From Bacteroidota bacterium (GTDB taxonomy: Bacteria; Bacteroidota; Ignavibacteria; Ignavibacteriales; Melioribacteraceae), in assembly GCA_023447335.1 (NCBI GenBank), contig JAEXOD010000108.1:1-12083 (forward strand): a DNA stretch of 12,083 nucleotides, written 5' to 3'. A program made the translations under genes and the position numbers. Below, piece by piece: positions 6,106 to 12,083 of this stretch. Numbering within the stretch: position 1 is the stretch's first letter; each line of letters begins with the position of its first letter. The notes below the pieces were generated by a model. That model worked only from the letters and a program-made list of their open reading frames with translations. It did not search any database and was not told the DNA's origin.

Positions 6106-7274
6106 TTTCGGGTGTTGAAGGTAATAATTTAATTACCGATTCGCTTTTAAAACTGGCAAGCAAAGGGGTTATAAAAAATCTTCCTACCGAAAATAGTATA
6201 GTGTTACTTAAAGCTTTTGAAAAAGTTGATAACGGTTTTAAATTACTTATTAATGGTGATATTTTTATTGCTAAACTTCCACTTCAAGTTAAAACAGGTG
6301 AAACTCTATTAGGGAAAGTGATAAGTTCTAATCCTTTGGTTATAGGATTGGATAATTTTGTACACTTGAAGTTTATTGACCAGCAATTTGTTGCAGGTTT
6401 AGCCGAAAAGTTGGGCATTAAACAAGATAAGTTTAATATTGAGTTGGTGGGAAAACTATTAGGCGGAAAAAAGGCATTGCTAAAATCAAAAATTGAAGAT
6501 ATGATTGATATTTGTGAACCGGACTTTACCCTAACCGAGATGCAAATGGGGATGCTTATTAACTTACTTTGGACGTCTAATTATAACGATAAAAATGATT
6601 TATATCATGAAATTAAAGTGATAAAAGAAATTCCTTTTGATAAACTTTGTAATGAGATCTTTAAGTCAATTATCAGGTTAAATAATTTAAATTTACCAAT
6701 TGAAATATATAATAAAATTAAAGAATGTTTTTTTATTGATTTGAACTCAATAAATAAATTGAGCGAAAATAGAATAGAAGATGTTATTAGTTTGTCGATA
6801 TATTTGGATTCTTACGCTGAAAAATATAAAGTATTAAAAACTGAAAGTGACGAAATAGAGACTTTTAATTATAAAATAATGCAGTATGTTTTTCAAAAAA
6901 GTATTTATAATAATTTTAATTTTTATCCTGATTTTTATATTATTTTAAACAATAAAGAGTTAGATTTAATAATCTACAGTTTTGAAATACTAGAAGGGAG
7001 TAAAGGGGCAAACTATTTTAAGCTGGATATACGCTGCGGAAAGGAAATCCATTTTATCGGAGGAGTAAACGGATATTACACGGGAAAGGGGTTTTCCGGG
7101 AAAATCACTTTACCGGATATGCTAAATCCGGTTATTAAAGAAAGATTTGATAGAATCTTACATCTTCTAGCACATCAGACAGGCTTGTTCTTAAATATCA
7201 CATTGGAACAAGGATATCAAAATCCCGAACTAACTTATAAACTTAAAAGTGACATGCTAAATTTTAAGGCATAA
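6102..7274 (+). CDS. FliK-like flagellar hook-length control protein candidate
   Basis: This 390-residue cytoplasmic protein has no TM or signal peptide. After a short N-terminal segment, residues about 32-90 form a beta-rich unit (IVLLKAFEKVDNGFKLLI, then FIAKLPLQVKTGETLLGKV) like the compact barrel before the body of FliK-like proteins in many non-enteric bacteria. The middle (about 95-275) is helical and rich in Asn, Ile and Lys. The C-terminal part (about 280-371) alternates beta strands with a helix VIKERFDRILHLLAHQTGL (344-362), the layout of the Flg_hook domain of FliK. The Pro/Gln-rich linker of classical FliK is absent. Position before an FlhB-C-like gene fits, because FliK acts through the FlhB switch domain. 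Its ATG overlaps the preceding stop (ATGA). The assignment rests on layout and context rather than a decisive motif. Confidence 0.5.
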   Translation: MISGVEGNNLITDSLLKLASKGVIKNLPTENSIVLLKAFEKVDNGFKLLINGDIFIAKLPLQVKTGETLLGKVISSNPLVIGLDNFVHLKFIDQQFVAGLAEKLGIKQDKFNIELVGKLLGGKKALLKSKIEDMIDICEPDFTLTEMQMGMLINLLWTSNYNDKNDLYHEIKVIKEIPFDKLCNEIFKSIIRLNNLNLPIEIYNKIKECFFIDLNSINKLSENRIEDVISLSIYLDSYAEKYKVLKTESDEIETFNYKIMQYVFQKSIYNNFNFYPDFYIILNNKELDLIIYSFEILEGSKGANYFKLDIRCGKEIHFIGGVNGYYTGKGFSGKITLPDMLNPVIKERFDRILHLLAHQTGLFLNITLEQGYQNPELTYKLKSDMLNFKA

Positions 7275-7294
7275 TTTTTGCTTTATAAATTTGT

Positions 7295-7477
7295 ATGGAA
7301 GAAATAAATAAGTTTATACAAATTGCCAAAAAAAAAGGCTTATTAAAGAAAGAGAGTTCAAGTCTTACAAATTTAGTCGGACTTTTGAACGATCGAAATA
7401 TATCACCAAGACTGAATAATTTGACTATTGAGTTAATTAAGGCGGTATATAAAATAAGCGGAGGAAATAAGAAATGA
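7295..7477 (+). CDS. 60-residue FlhB C-terminal-domain-like protein (short)
   Basis: The residues IQIAKKKGLLKKESSSLTNL (8-27) and then LLNDRNISPRLNNLTIELIK (30-49), followed by VYKIS, follow the pattern of the end of the FlhB cytoplasmic domain (IxxlAxxxgIPixed, then LaxxL, then IPxxLyxaVAxilaxvy). Free-standing FlhB-C-like proteins (YlqH/FhlX type, about 90 residues) often lie beside FliK-like genes. Here the N-terminal AVALKY strand and the NPTH-equivalent region are missing. An in-frame stop at 7286-7288 rules out a longer start. The stop overlaps the flgF ATG (ATGA), and the gene fills a gap that would otherwise be 199 bases in a tightly packed operon, so it is probably real. A spare export-gate partner for the FliK-like protein is possible. 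It could also be an unrelated small helical protein. Confidence 0.5.
   Translation: MEEINKFIQIAKKKGLLKKESSSLTNLVGLLNDRNISPRLNNLTIELIKAVYKISGGNKK
7460..7466 (+). promoter_or_regulatory. Strong Shine-Dalgarno of flgF
   Basis: GGAGGAA ends seven bases before the flgF ATG at 7474 and lies inside the 3' end of the 60-residue gene. It is one of the best Shine-Dalgarno sites in the window and fixes the flgF start. Confidence 0.65.
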
Positions 7478-8181
7478 TTAAAGGTTTGTACAATTCCGGT
7501 ATAAGCATGCATACTCGCATGAAAAACATGGAAATAATAGCAAATAACCTGGCAAATTTAAATACTACCGGATTTAAGAGGGAAGTTCCTTTCTCGGAAT
7601 ATTTATCTCGCGAAGACGGTGTGCAAATAAAAGTAGTAACAGATTTTAATACGGGAAATTTATTTGAAACCGGAAATCCGTTTGATTTAGCATTAAAAGG
7701 GAATGGCTTTTTTATGGTTCAAGGCTCAAACGGTAAAGAATTAACGAAAAGCGGAAAGTTTACTATTTCTGATGACGGATTTTTAGTTGATGATAGAGGG
7801 GCAAAAGTATTAAGCCAGAACGGAGCTATAAACATTATGGATTCGTTTATAGAAAAAGATAAACCTATAACAATTACTAAAAACGGTATTATTAAACAAG
7901 GTGATGTAATTATTGATAGATTGAGTATCGCAACAGTTGAAAATGTTAATTCATTAGTAAGGACCGAGGGGCAAAATTTTAAATACCCCGATGAAGATTA
8001 CCAAGCAGCAAATGAAACTGATTTTGAAATATTACAAGGATATTTAGAAGAATCTAATGCTAATCCTATTATAGAACTTGAAAATATGATTAGAATTAGT
8101 AAGGATTTTGAGGCAGCTCAAAAGGCTGTAACTGCAATTGATAGTATTCTTGGTCAATCAAAAGAAATAGGAAGAGTATAA
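7474..8181 (+). CDS. flgF: FlgF, flagellar proximal/distal rod protein
   Basis: FlgF is an axial protein of the flagellar rod, exported by the flagellar type III system without a cleaved signal. The 235 residues start with the flagellar rod/hook signature NNLANLNTTGFKR (24-36) and end with the C-terminal coiled region, including LEESNANPIIELENMIRISK and an AQKAVTAIDSILGQ-like tail. The central DLALKGNGFFMV and LTKSGKFTISDDGFLV segments are the usual FlgE/F/G core. It is shorter than the following FlgG and lies in the conserved flgF-flgG order, which separates the two paralogues. It starts with ATGA on the upstream stop and has a strong GGAGG site. Confidence 0.93.
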   Translation: MIKGLYNSGISMHTRMKNMEIIANNLANLNTTGFKREVPFSEYLSREDGVQIKVVTDFNTGNLFETGNPFDLALKGNGFFMVQGSNGKELTKSGKFTISDDGFLVDDRGAKVLSQNGAINIMDSFIEKDKPITITKNGIIKQGDVIIDRLSIATVENVNSLVRTEGQNFKYPDEDYQAANETDFEILQGYLEESNANPIIELENMIRISKDFEAAQKAVTAIDSILGQSKEIGRV

Positions 8182-8182
8182 T

Positions 8183-8188
8183 AGGAGT
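8183..8188 (+). promoter_or_regulatory. Shine-Dalgarno of flgG
   Basis: AGGAGT lies nine bases before the flgG ATG at 8198, in the 16-base gap after flgF. It gives flgG independent initiation, fitting a high-copy rod protein. Confidence 0.6.
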
Positions 8189-8197
8189 ATAAAATAT

Positions 8198-8998
8198 ATG
8201 TCAACAAGAGCGTTAAGAAGTGCTTCTGCGGGAATGTATGCACAGCAGATTAATATAGAAGTTATATCAAATAATATAGCTAATATAAACACAACCGGCT
8301 TTAAGAAAAACCGTGCTGAATTTAAGGACTTAATTTACCAAGAAGTTTCCGCAAATCCTCAAAATGTTGATACTCCGGGTATTGTGGAAAATGCTAATTC
8401 AAAAGTATTGGTGGGAACAGGTGTAAAACCTTCCTCTACACAAAAAGAATTTAAGCAAGGAGATTTACAGCAAACCGGACAAAAACTTGATATGGCAATA
8501 TACGGAGAAGGTTTTTTTCAAGTTAGAAAAGCTGACGGTTTGTTGGCTTATACGAGAGACGGAGCTCTAAAATTATCAAAAGACGGTTCACTTGTTACTT
8601 CAAACGGTCAAATTTTAGAACCCGGATTTAATATTACCGATGATTTTACAGACATATCTATTAGTAAGGACGGAATAGTAACAGGAAAAACATATACAGG
8701 TGATTCTGTTGAATTGGGGACAATTGAACTTGCTAAATTTGTTAATCCGGCCGGTCTAAAACCGATAGGTGATAACTTATATATAGAAACAGAGGTTTCG
8801 GGGGCACCGATTTTAGGAAATGCGGGAACTGAAGGGTTTGGTGAGGTTAATCAAGGCTTTTTGGAATCTTCTAATGTTGATATTGTTGAAGAAATGATTA
8901 ATATGATTACTGCACAGCGTGCATATGAAATTAATTCCAAGACGGTAAAAACTGTTGAGGAAATGTTAACAATTGCTAATAACTTAAAACGAGCTTAG
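8198..8998 (+). CDS. flgG: FlgG, flagellar distal rod protein
   Basis: FlgG builds the distal rod that runs through the P and L rings. The 266 residues compare well with the usual 260 or so. Visible features are the N-terminal signature NNIANINTTGFKK (25-37), the FlgG-type stretch after it (AEFKDLIYQE), the core MAIYGEGFFQVRKADG with YTRDGALKLSKDGSLVT, and the C-terminal block FLESSNVDIVEEMINMITAQ (about 221-240) followed by RAYEINSKTVKTVEEML. This is a complete, ordinary FlgG. It is followed after seven bases by flgA, the ring-building part of the cluster. Confidence 0.97.
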   Translation: MSTRALRSASAGMYAQQINIEVISNNIANINTTGFKKNRAEFKDLIYQEVSANPQNVDTPGIVENANSKVLVGTGVKPSSTQKEFKQGDLQQTGQKLDMAIYGEGFFQVRKADGLLAYTRDGALKLSKDGSLVTSNGQILEPGFNITDDFTDISISKDGIVTGKTYTGDSVELGTIELAKFVNPAGLKPIGDNLYIETEVSGAPILGNAGTEGFGEVNQGFLESSNVDIVEEMINMITAQRAYEINSKTVKTVEEMLTIANNLKRA

Positions 8999-9005
8999 TA
9001 ATAAG

Positions 9006-9662
9006 ATGATTTCTTTGTTATTAATAATTTTTGGATTAATTAGTTCTAATAATAGCGATGAACTGAATAATTACTTAAATTCTAAATTAAACAATTATTC
9101 TAAAATTGTTTGGGAAATTTCTTCTCTTCCTACAGGGATTAATTCGTTTGATGACGAGAGATTATTGATTGATAAAGAAGCCGATATAAGGTTGAAAGGA
9201 GAGTTTTTATATCTACCCGTAAAAATTAAAAGAAGTGACGGAAGATATTCAAACTCAGTAGTATCATTGAAAGTAAAGTTATATAAAAATATTTATACGG
9301 CAATAAAAGTGATTCAAAAAGGAGATGTAATAGATGTTTCTGATCTAATGTTTCTAGAAACTAATATAAGCGGATTAAGAAGTGATCCGATATTAGATTT
9401 TTCGGAAACAAAAAGTTATAGAGCAAAATTTACAATTAAAGACGGAACGATTATTGAGGCTAATATTGTAGAAGAACTTCCTTTAATATTAATTGGGGAT
9501 ATAGTTAAAGCAATAAAAGAAACCGGTTCTGTAAAAATAAGTTTTGACGCAAAATCGAAAGATGACGGGAAGATTGGTGAAATTATAAGAGTACAGAGAG
9601 AAGACGGAAAGATATTTAAAGCAAAAATTGAAAGTAAAGAAATAGTAAAAATAGTAGAGTAA
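9006..9662 (+). CDS. flgA: FlgA, P-ring assembly chaperone
   Basis: FlgA is a periplasmic chaperone that helps FlgI polymerise around the rod. The 218-residue protein begins with a short hydrophobic stretch (2-12) that serves as signal peptide, without the AQ-type cleavage site of its neighbours. An SAF-like region (about 97-155; AIKVIQKGDVIDVSDL, then KDGTIIEANIV) precedes the C-terminal beta domain with GDIVKAIKETGSVKISFDAK (164-183) and DGKIGEIIRV, the most conserved part of FlgA. It lies seven bases after flgG and five before flgH, so it is made together with the ring proteins. The N-terminal domain is diverged but the C-terminal half is diagnostic. Confidence 0.92.
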   Translation: MISLLLIIFGLISSNNSDELNNYLNSKLNNYSKIVWEISSLPTGINSFDDERLLIDKEADIRLKGEFLYLPVKIKRSDGRYSNSVVSLKVKLYKNIYTAIKVIQKGDVIDVSDLMFLETNISGLRSDPILDFSETKSYRAKFTIKDGTIIEANIVEELPLILIGDIVKAIKETGSVKISFDAKSKDDGKIGEIIRVQREDGKIFKAKIESKEIVKIVE

Positions 9663-9667
9663 TAGAT

Positions 9668-10237
9668 ATGAAAAAATTACTTGGTTTAGTGTTTGTAGTT
9701 TATTTTAATATATACGCTCAAGATATGAGAGATAATGCTGCGGCGTCGTTATTCTCAGATTATAAAGCAGTACGTATAGGTGATATGGTTACTGTGCTGG
9801 TTGTTGAATCATCACAAGCAACTAATCAAGCGCAATTAAATGCCGGCAGAGAAGGTAAAGTCGGGTTTGGATTTACCGGAAGTAGTGACGGTACATCTAT
9901 TGGCAATGCAGATGTATCCGTAAATTCAAGTAATCAATTTAAGGGAGGGGGTAGTTCAAGTTCGGGAGGTATAGTTAAAACAACCATGAGTGTGGTTATA
10001 GATTCGGTATTAAACAACGGTTCGGTTAGAATAAAAGGATCAAGAAAAATATCCATAAACGGTGAAGAACAAAACGTTACAATTAAAGGGTTTATTAGAA
10101 CAAGTGATATTACTTCTAATAATAATGTATATTCATATAACATAAGCGAAGCGGAAATAGTTTTTGAAGGGAGCGGTATGATTGATAGAAGTACTTCTCC
10201 GGGGTGGTTAACAAAAATATTCCATTGGCTATTTTAG
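9668..10237 (+). CDS. flgH: FlgH, L-ring protein without a lipobox
   Basis: FlgH forms the outer-membrane L ring. Typical blocks are SLFSDYKAVRIGDMVTVLVV (27-46) followed by ESSQATNQA, the glycine/serine-rich insert (about 90-100), VLNNGSVRIKGSRKISINGE (near 114-133) and the Trp-rich C-terminus PGWLTKIFHWLF. At 189 residues it is shorter than the enteric protein (about 230), mainly at the N-terminus. The signal peptide (1-17) ends YA-Q and contains no Cys, so the N-terminal lipidation that anchors enteric FlgH is not possible; signal peptidase I cleavage leaving Gln first is predicted. The spacing to its neighbours is 5 and 7 bases. Identity is secure. Confidence 0.95.
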   Translation: MKKLLGLVFVVYFNIYAQDMRDNAAASLFSDYKAVRIGDMVTVLVVESSQATNQAQLNAGREGKVGFGFTGSSDGTSIGNADVSVNSSNQFKGGGSSSSGGIVKTTMSVVIDSVLNNGSVRIKGSRKISINGEEQNVTIKGFIRTSDITSNNNVYSYNISEAEIVFEGSGMIDRSTSPGWLTKIFHWLF

Positions 10238-10244
10238 GTGTATA

Positions 10245-11336
10245 ATGAAAAAGTTAATAATCTTAATTAGCATATTTTTATTTAGCAATACTCTTTTTGC
10301 ACAGCGCATAAAAGATATTGCATATTTTAAGGGCGTAAATAGCGAACAGTTAATAGGGTACGGGCTTGTAGTAGGTCTAGCCGGAACCGGAGATAGCTAT
10401 AGATCAACATTTACAGTTCAGTCGGTTACGAGTATGTTAAAAAGATTTGGCATTACAGTTCCCGAAACAAATTTGAGAACAAGGAATGTGTGTGCGGTTA
10501 TGGTTACTGCCACGGTTGCAAATGCATTAAAACCGGGAACCGAGTTTGATATTACGGTTTCTTCAATGGGTGACGCAACCAGTTTAATGGGAGGTACTTT
10601 ATTATTAACTCCTTTATCAGGGAAAGACGGAAAATTATACGGATTTGGGCAGGGACCAATTTCAATTGGCGGTTACGATATTAATACCGGGAACGGGGGA
10701 AGAGTAGCCAAGAATCACTCGTTAGCGGGAAGGATTCCAAACGGGGGAAATTTGCAATATGACATGCCGGGTGGTCAATTTCCTACTGATCAAATTAGTG
10801 TTTTGTTGCGTCAACCGGATTTTACTACTGCAAATAATATTGCAGCTTCCATAAATACAAAATTTGGTGACGGAACGGCAATAGCATTAGGTTCTACAGA
10901 AATTAAAGTTACCGTTCCTGATGCTGAAAAAACAAATATGACAAAATTTTTGGCTACGGTTGAAGCTTTAGAAACTCAAAAGGATGCAATTGCTCGAGTG
11001 GTTCTAAATGAAAAAACTGGAACAATAGTAAGCGGGGCTTTTGTTAAAATATTACCCGTTACTATTTCACACGGTAGCTTAAATATTACGGTAAACTCAT
11101 TCCCTATTATCTCGCAGCCGGAGGCTTTTTCACAGGGGCAGACAGTTGTTTATAATAACTTAGTTCCGCAGGTAGAACAAGAAGGAAATAGTACTATTTC
11201 AATTCAAGGTGCAAGCAATGTACAAGAAGTTGCCGAAGCGTTAAATTCGTTAAAAGTTTCGCCTCGAGATATTATTGCAATATTTCAAGCTTTAAAAGAA
11301 GCCGGGGCATTATCAGCAGAATTAATAGTGATTTAA
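10245..11336 (+). CDS. flgI: FlgI, P-ring protein
   Basis: FlgI polymerises around the rod in the peptidoglycan layer with FlgA's help. The 363 residues have a signal peptide (1-19, ending LFA-Q) and the strongly conserved sequence IGYGLVVGLAGTGDS (37-51), VQSVTSMLKRFGI, NVCAVMVTATVANALKPGTEFDITVSS-type block, then SLMGGTLLLTPLSGKDGKLY and GQGPISIGGY, plus the C-terminal VQEVAEALNSLKVSPRDIIA and IFQALKEAGALSAELIVI. Only one Cys is seen (in NVCAV), so the intramolecular disulfide known in enteric FlgI is not expected. Length and content are typical. flgJ follows after three bases. Confidence 0.97.
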   Translation: MKKLIILISIFLFSNTLFAQRIKDIAYFKGVNSEQLIGYGLVVGLAGTGDSYRSTFTVQSVTSMLKRFGITVPETNLRTRNVCAVMVTATVANALKPGTEFDITVSSMGDATSLMGGTLLLTPLSGKDGKLYGFGQGPISIGGYDINTGNGGRVAKNHSLAGRIPNGGNLQYDMPGGQFPTDQISVLLRQPDFTTANNIAASINTKFGDGTAIALGSTEIKVTVPDAEKTNMTKFLATVEALETQKDAIARVVLNEKTGTIVSGAFVKILPVTISHGSLNITVNSFPIISQPEAFSQGQTVVYNNLVPQVEQEGNSTISIQGASNVQEVAEALNSLKVSPRDIIAIFQALKEAGALSAELIVI

Positions 11337-11339
11337 ACC

Positions 11340-12083
11340 ATGGATGATCTAAAACTTAAAATAACAGATTTAAGCAAGCATATAACACGCACTCCGGAAT
11401 TATCCGATAGTAGCGGTGTGAAAGATAAAACTAAACTTGCTCAAGCATCAAAGGATTTTGAATCTTTGATGACTACCATGCTAATTAAAAATATGACACA
11501 AAACTCCAAAGGGATGTTTGGTGAGGATGACGAAGGGTTTGGAAACGATGTAATGAGCGTATTGTTTGAAGGTCAATTAGCAGATATGATAACAAAAAAC
11601 AAGGGACTTGGTATTGCCGATATGATTTATCAAAAACTGACCGGCGAAAAATTACCGATTACTATTCCCATTAAATCAAATGAAAGAGTGCTTGATGTAA
11701 GAACAGATGAGAAAGTAAACTTTTCCAAAGTTGAACCAAGTAGGTCATCGTTAGACAGATTAAAAAATTATGAAGATATAATTCAAGAAGCCTCGGAAGA
11801 ATTTGGAGTTCCTGAAAATATTATTAAATCTGTTATTTTAACCGAGTCTGCTGCTAATCCCCATGCTTTATCTCGTTGTAAAGCAAAAGGTTTGATGCAA
11901 CTTATGGACGGAACTGCAAAAGATATGGGAGTAAGAAATGTTTGGGATGCAAGAGAAAATATTTTTGGCGGGACTAAATATTTATCTCAAATGTTACGAC
12001 AATATAACGGAGATTTAAAGTTGGCTTTGGCTGCATATAATTCGGGTCCCGGGAATGTTAATAAATATAACGGTGTACCGCCG
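11340..12083 (+). CDS. flgJ: FlgJ with fused SLT lytic transglycosylase domain (3'-truncated by window edge)
   Basis: This frame is open to the last base and gives 248 residues. The start ATG lies three bases after the flgI stop. Residues about 34-100 are the FlgJ rod-binding domain (ASKDFESLMTTMLIKNM, then FGNDVMSVLFEGQLADMITK and LGIADMIYQKL), which caps rod growth. A polar linker (about 101-145) leads to an SLT (GH23-type) lytic transglycosylase domain: YEDIIQEASEEFGVPENIIK, the catalytic Glu of LTES (E169), AKGLMQLMDGTAKDMGV (182-198), NIFGGTKYLSQMLRQYNGDL (207-226) and ALAAYNSGPGNVNKYNGVPP. It cuts peptidoglycan for rod passage. Enteric FlgJ carries a GH73 glucosaminidase domain instead. 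No signal peptide is visible, as expected for FlgJ, which is exported through the rod. The C-terminal end is missing. Confidence 0.93.
   Translation, partial: MDDLKLKITDLSKHITRTPELSDSSGVKDKTKLAQASKDFESLMTTMLIKNMTQNSKGMFGEDDEGFGNDVMSVLFEGQLADMITKNKGLGIADMIYQKLTGEKLPITIPIKSNERVLDVRTDEKVNFSKVEPSRSSLDRLKNYEDIIQEASEEFGVPENIIKSVILTESAANPHALSRCKAKGLMQLMDGTAKDMGVRNVWDARENIFGGTKYLSQMLRQYNGDLKLALAAYNSGPGNVNKYNGVPP

Noticed and set aside
7264..7512. An 82-residue minus-strand frame over the 60-residue gene and the flgF start
   Set aside because: It opposes the operon, overlaps the flgF start and has no recognisable domain. The plus-strand frame has the correct coupling (ATGA) and a recognisable FlhB-C-like pattern.

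Overview
This window is a stretch of flagellar gene cluster from an AT-rich (roughly one third G+C by eye), diderm, flagellated bacterium. FlgH and FlgI (L- and P-ring proteins) imply an outer membrane. Three exported proteins have signal peptides ending in A or C followed directly by Q (FCQ, YAQ, FAQ), a cleavage-site style common in Bacteroidota and relatives. Together with the AT richness and A-rich translation starts, this points tentatively to the Bacteroidota/Ignavibacteria side of the FCB group. That placement is an inference.

Layout, all on the + strand. (1) 1-1452: the 3' part of flhF (SRP-type GTPase) overlapping flhG (MinD-type ATPase), which set flagellar number and place. (2) 1453-1624: a 172-base AT-rich gap with short direct repeats, the only sizeable non-coding stretch and the likely control region of what follows. 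(3) 1625-2477: a two-TM small membrane protein overlapping fliA, a sigma-28 that appears to lack region 3. (4) 2467-5545: two tandem HDOD proteins and a GAF plus histidine-kinase-like protein whose phospho-accepting His is Glu and whose ATP-binding boxes are eroded. (5) 5545-7477: a signal-peptide/TM protein recalling SwrB or DUF2802 proteins, a FliK-like protein, and a 60-residue protein resembling the end of the FlhB cytoplasmic domain. (6) 7474-12083: flgF, flgG, flgA, flgH, flgI and the 5' part of a flgJ encoding a rod-binding domain fused to an SLT lytic transglycosylase.

From 1625 onward every junction is an overlap or a gap of at most 20 bases, so the region reads as one long operon running out of the window. 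Products cover number control (FlhF/FlhG), late-gene transcription (FliA), probable export and hook-length control (FliK-like, FlhB-C-like, SwrB-like), distal rod (FlgF, FlgG), P and L rings with the P-ring chaperone (FlgA, FlgI, FlgH), and cell-wall opening (FlgJ-SLT).

The least explained part is the HDOD-HDOD-pseudokinase block. It sits directly behind fliA and is translationally linked to it, and looks like a non-canonical signalling or scaffold module wired into flagellar expression or assembly. No RNA genes, CRISPR arrays, insertion sequences or phage genes were seen.
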